Below are positions 8,716-17,400 of a stretch of DNA of 64,000 bases, piece after piece (within the stretch, counting starts at the first letter, position 1; every line of letters starts with the position of its first letter). Source of the DNA: Wansuia hejianensis. Its GTDB lineage: Bacteria > Bacillota > Clostridia > Lachnospirales > Lachnospiraceae. The stretch is taken from the NCBI RefSeq assembly GCF_014337215.1, contig NZ_CP060635.1, positions 2,121,501 through 2,185,500 on the forward strand. The letters are read 5' to 3'. The position numbers were made by a program, and so were the translations under genes. Under the pieces are notes generated by a model, which saw only the letters and a program-made list of their open reading frames with translations, did no database searches and was not told the origin of the DNA.

Positions 8716-8744
8716 ATACTAACTGCCTTTGTTTTAAAAATCAA
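8716..8744 (-). promoter_or_regulatory. Probable promoter of the regulator-kinase-pseudo-ABC operon
   Basis: Minus strand: -35 TTGATT (8744-8739), 17-bp spacer, -10 TAGTAT (8721-8716), about 45 bp before the regulator ATG. A short dyad TTCATC/GATGAA lies further upstream near 8789-8806. The 335-bp gap from 8674 to 9008 otherwise holds only the terminator at 8859-8905 and an AT-rich stretch. Confidence 0.5.
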
Positions 8745-8858
8745 GTTTTTTCAAAAACCATCCCCGATTATCCATATTTTTCAATTTATTCATCCAATAA
8801 GATGAACTATTGCAAATTTAAGTCATTTCATGAAACCTCCCCCACTAAAATCAGAAAA

Positions 8859-8905
8859 TACCCTGCAAGCGCCGCATAGTAACACTATGCAAATCCTGCA
8901 GGGTA
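8859..8905 (-). terminator. Two-tier stem-loop terminator of the NRPS operon
   Basis: Outer arms TACCCTGCA (8859-8867) and TGCAGGGTA (8897-8905) surround an inner hairpin GCATAGT-AAC-ACTATGC (8874-8890). On the minus strand the stem is followed by TTTTCTGATTTT. It lies about 100 bp after the stop of the phosphopantetheinyl transferase gene, closing the biosynthetic operon. Its outer stem matches that at 3536-3588. Confidence 0.8.
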
Positions 8906-9008
8906 CTTTAGAAAAACAGATTCCGCCCTTCCCAGTATCATTTATGCAACTCAATTAAATCATATCATAATTTTTCTATAATGTCACCTAAAACTCGTAT
9001 CCGTTATT

Positions 9009-9638
9009 TTATGGTTTTATCTCCAATATTTCCTCCTGCCGTTCCCCGCACACACAAAGAGTATACGCCGGCTTTTCTATTCCTCCCGCCGGAAATTCTG
9101 TAAACCAGGCTCCTGCCGCCGTCCAGGCGGCAGGTCCATCGCCTGAGGGATATTCCGGGAGGCTCCTTTCACGCCCGGGTATTACTGAAAATGACCCAAA
9201 CCCGTCATCGATACCTTTCCCCGTATATTTCACATAGCTTTCCTTCGCCGCCCATACCCGGAAAAATCTCTGATATGGAGCCTTTTCCTGCACATAATCC
9301 GCTTCTTTTTCATGGAAAAAGCGCTTCGCCATGTTTACATACCTCAGACCGGCAGCATTTTCCGTCTCACCTTCCCTCAAGGTATGCATCTGCAGGTCAA
9401 TTCCCACCTGCATGTCCGACAGGGCACAAACCCAGTATTCCCCGCTGTGGGTGATTGACAGGAAAAGCTCTGGATGCCTCTTAAAATATGGCTTTCCCCG
9501 CTTTTCACGTCTGATTTCCCATTCAGAAACGGCAGCAGGTCCTCCTGTCAGATCTGCTGCCGCTGCTGCTATGCGTTCCTCCGGCCTGCGGCCGTCGCCT
9601 TCTTCAAACCAGTAAATCCTGATTCCTGATATTGCCAT
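9009..9638 (-). CDS. 4'-phosphopantetheinyl transferase (Sfp type)
   Basis: This 209-residue enzyme moves 4'-phosphopantetheine from CoA to a carrier-protein serine, converting the apo NRPS and the free carrier protein to their active forms. The family motifs are present: VGIDLQMH near residue 75 (Mg-binding Asp) and FRVWAAKESYVKYTGKGI near 127-144 (WxxKES core). Length is normal for the Sfp group. It is the last gene of the NRPS operon, 4 bp after the carrier-protein gene, which supports a dedicated role there. The Arg/Gly-rich end shows nothing unusual. Confidence 0.93.
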   Translation of the reverse strand: MAISGIRIYWFEEGDGRRPEERIAAAAADLTGGPAAVSEWEIRREKRGKPYFKRHPELFLSITHSGEYWVCALSDMQVGIDLQMHTLREGETENAAGLRYVNMAKRFFHEKEADYVQEKAPYQRFFRVWAAKESYVKYTGKGIDDGFGSFSVIPGRERSLPEYPSGDGPAAWTAAGAWFTEFPAGGIEKPAYTLCVCGERQEEILEIKP

Positions 9639-9642
9639 GCTG

Positions 9643-9882
9643 TCACGACCTAATCCCTTTCTTCTTCATGTAAGCAATTACATCCTGCACCTGATGCAGC
9701 TGCCACACATCCCGGGTGGGAATTTCTGTATCGAAATGATCTTCAAAGGCACATACAATATTCATGATATCAAAAGAACTTAAACCTAAATCCTGCACAA
9801 AATCTGTATCATACGTGAGGCCCTCTCTGCCTGACACTTCATATACGATCTTTTGTATCAGTTCCAAGACTGGATCTTTCAT
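9643..9882 (-). CDS. Free-standing acyl/peptidyl carrier protein
   Basis: This is a 79-residue carrier protein. The attachment motif DLGLSSFDIMNIV places the phosphopantetheine serine at Ser36. The helical, acidic make-up and length fit an ACP/PCP domain. It lies between an acyl-AMP ligase gene (11 bp upstream) and the phosphopantetheinyl transferase gene (4 bp downstream). That trio is the usual way to load and activate an acyl starter for an NRPS that begins with a condensation domain. Whether it carries a fatty acid or an amino acid is not shown by the sequence. Confidence 0.9.
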   Translation of the reverse strand: MKDPVLELIQKIVYEVSGREGLTYDTDFVQDLGLSSFDIMNIVCAFEDHFDTEIPTRDVWQLHQVQDVIAYMKKKGIRS

Positions 9883-9893
9883 TTTACTCTCCT

Positions 9894-11558
9894 TTATACT
9901 GTATACCTCTTGATTTTCTGCATGGCTGTTTTATCAAATTCCTGTTCCCGGATGTTTACCATCTGGATCTGCTGGTAAAGAGGCAGTGCATCGTTTATTT
10001 TGTTTATTTCCCGTTGAAGCTCTTCCAGAATCTCATAAGAGGACATCATTCCTGCTCTCTCGGGGTCGGGATAGATGCTTGCTGCCAGCTTCACGTCATC
10101 GGCCGATACGCCGCTGACGGCGCCATAGACCAGAACATCCTTAACCAGCGGTATCCGGCGGATCTTTTCCTCCAGGCTCTCCGGAGATATCTTCTTGCCG
10201 TTCTTGAAAACGACCAGATTTTTCTTTCTTCCTGTTATATACAGAAATCCGTCTCTGTCCATCTCGCCCAGGTCGCCTGTCCGGAACCACTCCCCGTCCA
10301 TGACTTCCTCCGTCTCCTCCGGCATGCCGTAATATCCGTTCATCACCGTTTTTCCGCGGACCAGAATTTCTTTATTCTCAAACTTCACTTCGCAGGAAGG
10401 CAGCACCAGTCCCACGGATTCCAGCTTGCACCAGTCATTGCAGTTCACCGAAACCAGAGGAGAACATTCCGTAATACCATAGCCCTGCAGCATACACAAA
10501 CCCATCAGATTGAATTCTTCCGCTATTTCCTGGCTCATGTGCGCGCCGCCGCAGATGATAACCTGGATCGTGCCCACACTCTTCTTCCGGATATCTTCCA
10601 GGATTCTGTGAGGCTTCTTAAGTCCCAGACGCTTCTTAAACCGCATGAATTTCATCAGCTTCCGAAGCTGCCCGGCCTTCCCTTCCTTCTCAGCCGTCAG
10701 CCAGATCTGGTTATGTATGGCTTCCACCATCAGAGGTACTGTGAGCAGGGAATATGCGCAGGACAGATGCAGATCCCTCATGGCAGTTTTCAAGCTTCCA
10801 TTAAAAATCAGCTCCGCCCCTCTGGCCCATGAGGCCAGAACCGCGCAGGTCATGCCGTATGTATGGCAAAACGGCAGCGAAGAAAACGACTTGGGACCGG
10901 CCGCCGCATAATAATTACTTTCACACGCATTGGTCAGAATCGCCTGGTGGCTCAGCATAACCGGTTTGGAAAGGCTGGTCGTCCCGGAAGTATAGACAAT
11001 CGCCGCCGTCTGTTTTGTATCAATCGGTATGTCATAGGCTGTCTTTCCGCCGTTTCTTTCCATCAGCTCCCTGCCTTCAGCGCAGAGCTGCTCCACTGTG
11101 TGCCGCCCTGTCCCGGCTTTTCCGTTCAGCAGGAATAAATCCTCAACAGCAGTCCCTTTCTCAAGCAGCGGTTCACAGATATCCCGGCAGCTTGCGGTTA
11201 CAAATACGGCGGCTGAATCACCTCTCACCACCATCTGCTGGATGTTTTCCTCAGACTGCTCCGGATCAATACAGACTGCCACTCCTCCGCTGGCCGCCGC
11301 GGCCAGGTAGACCAGAAGCCAGTCATAGCAGTTTTCTCCCACGACTGCCACATGCTTCCCGGCAAAGCCCCGGCTGCAAAAGCATTCTCTCAGCTGAAGC
11401 ACCTCTTCATTTAGCTCCCTGAAGGTCTTAACCATTTCCTCCTGTCTGCGCGTAAACCAGGATACAGCCCTCCGTTCTCCGTACTTCCCGGTGATTCGCT
11501 CCAAAAACACAGCAAAATCACTGTAGTATTCCACAGGTTTTGTTGAAATCTTGTTCAC
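9894..11558 (-). CDS. AMP-binding acyl ligase of the NRPS operon
   Basis: This 554-residue ANL-superfamily adenylating enzyme probably activates a carboxylic acid and loads it on the carrier protein encoded next. Motifs include AAIVYTSGTTSLSKPVMLSH (P-loop), LQGYGITECSPLVSVN, WFRTGDLGEMDRDGFLYITGR and the C-terminal lysine region FDKTAMQKIKRY. The general look is of long-chain acyl-CoA/acyl-ACP ligases rather than NRPS A domains. The start is GTG at 11558, with a GGAGG about 10 nt upstream. It lies inside the end of the regulator gene (41-bp overlap), showing tight coupling. The acyl chain length cannot be read from the sequence. Confidence 0.88.
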   Translation of the reverse strand: MNKISTKPVEYYSDFAVFLERITGKYGERRAVSWFTRRQEEMVKTFRELNEEVLQLRECFCSRGFAGKHVAVVGENCYDWLLVYLAAAASGGVAVCIDPEQSEENIQQMVVRGDSAAVFVTASCRDICEPLLEKGTAVEDLFLLNGKAGTGRHTVEQLCAEGRELMERNGGKTAYDIPIDTKQTAAIVYTSGTTSLSKPVMLSHQAILTNACESNYYAAAGPKSFSSLPFCHTYGMTCAVLASWARGAELIFNGSLKTAMRDLHLSCAYSLLTVPLMVEAIHNQIWLTAEKEGKAGQLRKLMKFMRFKKRLGLKKPHRILEDIRKKSVGTIQVIICGGAHMSQEIAEEFNLMGLCMLQGYGITECSPLVSVNCNDWCKLESVGLVLPSCEVKFENKEILVRGKTVMNGYYGMPEETEEVMDGEWFRTGDLGEMDRDGFLYITGRKKNLVVFKNGKKISPESLEEKIRRIPLVKDVLVYGAVSGVSADDVKLAASIYPDPERAGMMSSYEILEELQREINKINDALPLYQQIQMVNIREQEFDKTAMQKIKRYTV

Positions 11559-12600
11559 CTTCCATCCCTCCCCGCTGGCTGTACAACTTCCGGATCTCCT
11601 GTTCTTTCACATCGTCCCGGAAAAAGTCTGTGAAAAGCTCCGCAAGCTGCGGATCAAACTGAACTCCCTGCTCTCTTCCAATCTCCTCAATGGCTTCTTC
11701 AAAGCTTTTCCCCCTGCGGTATTGGCGGTTGGACACGATGGCGTCAAAAGCATCAGCCACAGCGATTATTCTGGCTCCCAGCGGGATCTCCGCGCCGGCC
11801 AGGCCGTCCGGATAACCGCTGCCGTCATACCGCTCATGATGCCCCCGCACCATGGGCACAATTCCCCGCAGCTGGGTAATCCCCTCAAGTATCCTCGCCC
11901 CTGTGACCGGATGCTTCTTGATCTCATCGTACTCTTCCTCTGTCAGCCTGCAGGGTTTTAAAAGTACCTGGTCAGGCACTCCTATCTTCCCGATATCATG
12001 GAACAGCCCTGCGACCCTCAGCTGCTCCAGCACCTGCTCCTCCAGCCCGAGAGCCGTGCCGATGCGCACGGACAACTGGGACACACGGTCTGAATGCCCT
12101 CTTGTCTCCACATCTCTCGCCTCAACGATATATCTCAGGGTTGAGATGGTCTCCATATAACCCTCTTCCAGCTCCTTCTGATACCTTTTGATCGTCCTCA
12201 TCTGGCGGATGGATTTCACACAGGATTCCACCAGAAGCTCTAACTGGTCGAAACGGTCGCTTTTCTCATAATATCCCTGAATATCCAGTTCACGGATAGA
12301 TTTAATCGGCGGAGCCATGCTCTTATGCCCGGTCAACAGAATAATGAACAATTCCTGGTTGAATTTCCGTATTTCACTGACCACCTGATCCCCGCAGATA
12401 GGGGTCATCAGAAAATCCAGCAGCAGAATGTCATAGCCACCTTTTCTGATGCGTTCAATCGCACGGCGCGGATCATTTTCCACATCCACGCGGTATCCGT
12501 TGCGCTGAAAGTATGCCTGGATGGTAGACGTCATAATTGGATCGTCATCCACTGTTAAAATCGTGAACTGGCTGTCTGCTACTGTCCTATTCCTTCTCAT
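11518..12600 (-). CDS. Response regulator with HD-GYP output domain (c-di-GMP phosphodiesterase type)
   Basis: This 360-residue protein has a receiver domain at about residues 10-130 (acidic VDDDP, phospho-acceptor Asp in DILLLDFLM) joined by a coiled-coil-like linker to an HD-GYP domain. The HD-GYP residues are complete: FHDIGKIGVPD, a later KHP, and HHERYDGSGYPDGL with the GYP triad. Such domains hydrolyse cyclic di-GMP. I place the start at 12600, where ATG overlaps the kinase TGA in an ATGA; a longer in-frame start at 12702 would lie inside the kinase gene and adds non-domain sequence. The gene sits inside the NRPS operon and probably receives phosphate from the kinase before it. Confidence 0.92.
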   Translation of the reverse strand: MRRNRTVADSQFTILTVDDDPIMTSTIQAYFQRNGYRVDVENDPRRAIERIRKGGYDILLLDFLMTPICGDQVVSEIRKFNQELFIILLTGHKSMAPPIKSIRELDIQGYYEKSDRFDQLELLVESCVKSIRQMRTIKRYQKELEEGYMETISTLRYIVEARDVETRGHSDRVSQLSVRIGTALGLEEQVLEQLRVAGLFHDIGKIGVPDQVLLKPCRLTEEEYDEIKKHPVTGARILEGITQLRGIVPMVRGHHERYDGSGYPDGLAGAEIPLGARIIAVADAFDAIVSNRQYRRGKSFEEAIEEIGREQGVQFDPQLAELFTDFFRDDVKEQEIRKLYSQRGGMEGEQDFNKTCGILQ

Positions 12601-14474
12601 TGTGCCTCCCCTTCTGTCTTCTGTATATCGGTTACCGTTACACGTTCCATCGGTATCGAAACGCCGAATACCGCGCCTCCCGACGGATTGTCCTTCATCC
12701 ACATGTTTCCGCCAAATTTCCCCCTGACAACTGCATTGCTGATATACAGTCCGAGTCCGGTTCCCATTGCCCCTTTGTTTGTGACCATTGCCTTAAAAAG
12801 CTTTTCCTTAATCTGTTCACTGACACCCTCGCCGTTATCCGTGACGGAAATATTCAGATACTCAGTGTCCCAGTCTATCTTTATGGTGATTACGCCGCCG
12901 CCTGCCTGCTTCTGAGCATATACCGCATTGGACAGCAGATTAGTCAGCACCTGGACCAGATTGTTGATGTCGCCGCGCATGGATACTGATTTCGTATAGT
13001 CATAGACCACTTCCAGCCTGCACTGGCCCGCTATCAGCTCATGTCGCATGAGCAGCGCGCAGCGCTTTGTCATTTCCTCGATTGTAAAAATTGAGTCCTC
13101 GTAGGTAACCGCATTGGCAGCCTGTCCCTTGATAGCTGTGATGATATCCGACATATAGGCGGTTGATTCCCTTACCTTCTGAAACCAGTCCCGGATTTCC
13201 CCATAGATTTCCCGGTAATCATCCTCATTGACCGTCGGATCGTCCAGGCTCTCCTCGCATTCATCCACAAGCGCCTCCACAGCCGATATGCAGCCTGATA
13301 TTCCCATGATTGGCGTTTTCAGGTTATGGGCCAGCCCTCCGATCATCTGTCCCAGGAATGCCAGGCGCTCCTGCTCCATCATCCGCTCCCGGCTGTCCTG
13401 AAGCTGCTGAAGGCTCTCCCGCAGCTGGGTGATATCCTTGAAGATCACAACAAATCCACTGATTTTATCATGAATGGATAAGGGCGATACATCCGTAACG
13501 TAATAGCATCTCCTGACAGAATCACCCTTGCGGATCGTCACCGCCTGCTCATAAGAGATTACCGTATTAGCCTCTTTGCTGGACTCAACAGCTGTAATCA
13601 TATTATAGATCGCAGTTTTTCTGGAAATGTCCTCCTTCTTCACGCAATCCTTCAGATACCGGTTTTCCGCAATCCCATACTCTGAGGCAAACACAGAGGC
13701 AAACTGTCTGTTGTAGCTGATGACCAAACCCGTATCGCTGAGGACCAGATAACAATCAGAGATCCAGTCCAGCACATGCTGGGTAGCAACCGGCTTAATA
13801 TCCAGTAGATGCAGCTGGTAGATAGCGATACCGTTCAATACCATCGGCACGATAAAGCTCATCGGGGTCGCTGTTATCGGCAGCTGTATTTTGGAAAATG
13901 TCGCCAGCATGTTGACAATCAGCGGGCAGATGCCGCCGATGCCCAGAAGCAGGCACTGTTTCAGATACAGACGGCTTCTGTTCTTCAATGCAAATTGAAG
14001 AAGTACAACCATAGTCATAATCAGGCAAAAATAACTGTAGATCCCGGACACCACCACATATGGCCCAAACACGATCTCGCTCCTAATCGTGGAAAACACT
14101 CTGTACTGCAGATGATGGAGCGGATTCGTGCATATAATCAATGTTGTCACACAGGGCATCACGAACAACAGCCACATCCATCTGGGCATCCTCTCCAGAT
14201 CCCGCACAAAGGCCAGGGCGATACACAGGTAAATAGGCGGCGCCAGCATTCCTCCTGGCTGGGTCAGGCAATCCAGGATAAACGCCAGCTTCCCGTCCGG
14301 CCGCTCCATAAACTGCATGATAATCACCGGGATCACCCAGAATGCATAACAGACCACAAGTGTCAGATACAGTTTGTGGAGAAGATGCAGCTTGGGGGCC
14401 CGGATGCACCAGATCACAAAAGCCGTAATGGCGATCAGCGTCCCGATAAAAATGATTACTGCTACGTTGTTCAT
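12597..14474 (-). CDS. Sensor histidine kinase with 7TM N-terminus and PAS domain
   Basis: This is a 625-residue membrane kinase. Residues about 1-225 hold seven hydrophobic helices of the HisKA_7TM type. A PAS-like domain follows (about 235-350, SDCYLVLSDTGLVISYNRQFA), then a phosphoacceptor helix with GGLAHNLKTPIMGISG (His near 385). The C-terminal ATPase has NLVQVLTNLLSNAVYAQ, VTDNGEGVS and MGTGLGLYISNAVV. It starts 4 bp after the NRPS stop and overlaps the regulator gene by 4 bp, so it is made from the biosynthetic transcript. A seven-helix bundle suits a small or lipophilic ligand. Sensing of the pathway product is plausible but not shown. Confidence 0.92.
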   Translation of the reverse strand: MNNVAVIIFIGTLIAITAFVIWCIRAPKLHLLHKLYLTLVVCYAFWVIPVIIMQFMERPDGKLAFILDCLTQPGGMLAPPIYLCIALAFVRDLERMPRWMWLLFVMPCVTTLIICTNPLHHLQYRVFSTIRSEIVFGPYVVVSGIYSYFCLIMTMVVLLQFALKNRSRLYLKQCLLLGIGGICPLIVNMLATFSKIQLPITATPMSFIVPMVLNGIAIYQLHLLDIKPVATQHVLDWISDCYLVLSDTGLVISYNRQFASVFASEYGIAENRYLKDCVKKEDISRKTAIYNMITAVESSKEANTVISYEQAVTIRKGDSVRRCYYVTDVSPLSIHDKISGFVVIFKDITQLRESLQQLQDSRERMMEQERLAFLGQMIGGLAHNLKTPIMGISGCISAVEALVDECEESLDDPTVNEDDYREIYGEIRDWFQKVRESTAYMSDIITAIKGQAANAVTYEDSIFTIEEMTKRCALLMRHELIAGQCRLEVVYDYTKSVSMRGDINNLVQVLTNLLSNAVYAQKQAGGGVITIKIDWDTEYLNISVTDNGEGVSEQIKEKLFKAMVTNKGAMGTGLGLYISNAVVRGKFGGNMWMKDNPSGGAVFGVSIPMERVTVTDIQKTEGEAQ

Positions 14475-14477
14475 TGG

Positions 14478-17400
14478 TTACTCCTCTTTTGAAAGCCAGG
14501 ATTCCTGCTGGGTAAATCCATCCAGCAAAACTCCCGGGGCCGGAATCTCAAAATGAAAATCTGCCAGCCGGAGGCTTTCCTGGGTTCTGCTGCAGGAAAG
14601 CTGGATCACCGGTGGATTCAGGCGAATCTGATACCAGTAATCAATCAGAACCGACACCTGCTCTCGCTCGGGTCCCCGTGCCGCTTCTGACAACATCTGT
14701 GTAAACTCCTGATCCGGCACGACGCGTATTCCCATCTGCAGCTCGCGGACTGTATCTCCTACCGCAGGCGGGTCAGGATGTATGATATGAAAAGTACCTC
14801 CAGGCCTGTCCCGCAGGGCCAGAACTGCTTCCGCCGCATAATCCACAGGCGTCAGATCTACCGGCACCTCTGCAATCGTCCGGGGCACCGCCCCCGTCCT
14901 GTAAAATGCCCGCATCAGCAGATAAAAAGCATTGCTGTCCGGATTCTTCTGGAATACACCGTCTGATGCTCTCCCTACCAGGCGCCCCAGCCGGAAAATC
15001 TCAGTCTCCAGCCCTGTCTCCGCCGCTTCCCTCACCAGGCCCTCGGCAAGAAATTTACTTTTCACATAAATATTATCTTCCCACACCTGCCCGATATTAT
15101 AATCATCTTCCGTAAATACAGCAGATTTTCTTCCATCCTTCAGATGCTCCCCGCTGACGCTGCAGGTAGACATATGATGCAGCCGGGCGCCTGCGGACTT
15201 GGCAAATTCCACGATATTCCGTGTACCCTCCACATTCGTGGCAAGAAAACTCTCAGCATCGGCCGCATAATGGCGCACATCCGCGGCCGAATGGTAAACT
15301 TCTCCGATTTTTTCCGCTAATCTCTCATATGCATCCGGTTCTAGACCCAGCTGCGGTTTCGTCAGATCGCCCTTTACAATCTTCAGCCGTCTTCTGCTGC
15401 GCAGGGCAAACCCATTCCCGAAATACCAGGCCAGGCAATCATTCAGACGTTTCTCACCGTCTCCCCGGACCAGGCAGAAAATTTCATCTGTTCTGCTGTC
15501 CAAAAGTCCTTTCAACAGATGAACCCCGAAAAATCCTGTCGCCCCTGTGATCAGAATGCTGCCTGTGGTTCCTGGGTTCCGCAGCTGTTCAGCCCTGTGC
15601 TGTTCTTCTGCTGCCCGCTGGCTGTCAGTTTTTTGCTCTGTATCCCACAAGGGCTCTTCAGGTACGGCCACACAGCTGTCAGCCGCTTCCTTTTCCTCAA
15701 TCTGCGCCTCCGTCCGCGCCTCGCTGCCTTCCTCCGCCAGCCCCAGAAGTTCTGCCTGCTCACGCGCTGTCGGGTGCTCATAGAACTGGGAGAGAGCCAT
15801 CTCCAGATGTGAGTTGAAATAGATGCTCAGCACATTAAGTGCCTCCAGCGACGTCCCGCCCTGATCGAAGAAGGATTCGTCAGGATTAAGCTCCTGCTTC
15901 GTCAGCACCTGGCTCCACACTCCGAGGACGAAATCAACCCCGCTTTTACCGCCCTTACCTGTCCTGATGCTCTCCCCTGCGGCGGATGGCGCCCCCTCAG
16001 GCACCGATGACCCCAGGCCGTCTGACACGGCCTCAGGCGCCAGGCCCCCGACGGCTGGCACAGCCTCAGACACTGGCCGACCCCCTCCGGCTGGCGCGGC
16101 CGGCCCTGCATTGTCCGCTTCCGGTGACAGCCCATGCCTGATTCCCTCTGCCGCAAGCTTTGTCAATGCCCTCAAGTCTATTTTGCTGCTGGCCGTCAGC
16201 GGCAGTTCCTGAACCGGGAGAATTCTGGAAGGTACCATATAGACAGGAAGTACCTTTCGCAGCGCTGCAACCATCCCTTCCCGGCAGTCTTTTTCCCGCC
16301 CGGAAGGCTGATAGAAGGAACACAGCTCCATGGACCCGTCTTCTTTACGGACCGCCACGGTGGCTGCCTGGCGGGCATATCCGGAGCTCAGAATCGCTCC
16401 AGTTATCTCATCCAGTTCCACCCTCTGTCCATTCAGCTTCACCTGTGAATCTCTCCGTCCCATAAAATCATAGGAACCATCCAGACGGAGCCGCCCGATG
16501 TCCCCGCTCTTATACATTCTCCCCCCCGGAAAGAACGGGTCCGGAAGGAAGGCCTGTTCCGTCAGGTCAGGCCTGGAAATATATCCTCTGGCCAGGCACT
16601 CCCCGGCCATATAAAGCTCTCCGCAGCCTGTGGGCATCACCGGCCGCAGCTTTTCATCCAGCACATAGATTCTCTGGTTATACAGAGGCCTGCCGATCGT
16701 GATATGATCCCCGGGCTTCACATCGATCATCGTCATGTACACGGTAGCCTCTGTGGGCCCATACATGTTGACGCTCACCGCGTCAGTGGCCGCATGGAGC
16801 TTCTCCAGAAGCTGAGGCGTCAGCACTTCTCCTCCCAACATCACCAGCTTCAGCGATGCGGCCGCTTTACAGAATGCTTCGTTGCCCAGGCACATCTGAA
16901 GGCGTGCCGGCGTCACCTGGAAGATTTCGGCGCCGCTCTCTGTGATGACAGACGCCAGCTTCCAGGGAAGCATCATCTCTTCCTCGTCTGTCAGAACCAC
17001 TGTTTTGCCCATAGCCAGAGGAAACAGGCTTTCGCCGATGAAGCTGTCAAAAACCACATTGGTTGTACAGAGTATCGGCCCGTCCGCCCGTGACAGAAGC
17101 TCCCTGATGCTGACAAACAGGCTGGAAACAGACCTGTGGCGCAGCATAACTCCTTTTGGCTTACCTGTAGAGCCGGAGGTAAACATCACATTCACCAGAT
17201 CTTCATCCCCCACCTTCACATCCTCAAAGACTTCTTCGGCGCGCTCCACGGCCTCAACCGCCTGGCAGGGCAAATCCTCCGGCAGCCTGCTCCTCGTTTC
17301 CCGGTCACAGAGAACATAGCTGGCCTTTGCGGTCTCCAGCATATAGGAGAGCCTCTCCTTCGGAAAAGAGGGCAGCAGGGGCACATAGGCACAGCCATTT

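Noticed and set aside
12601..12702. The longer start of the HD-GYP regulator
   Set aside because: The extra 34 residues lie inside the kinase gene, are not part of the receiver fold, and the ATGA overlap at 12600 is the usual coupling form.
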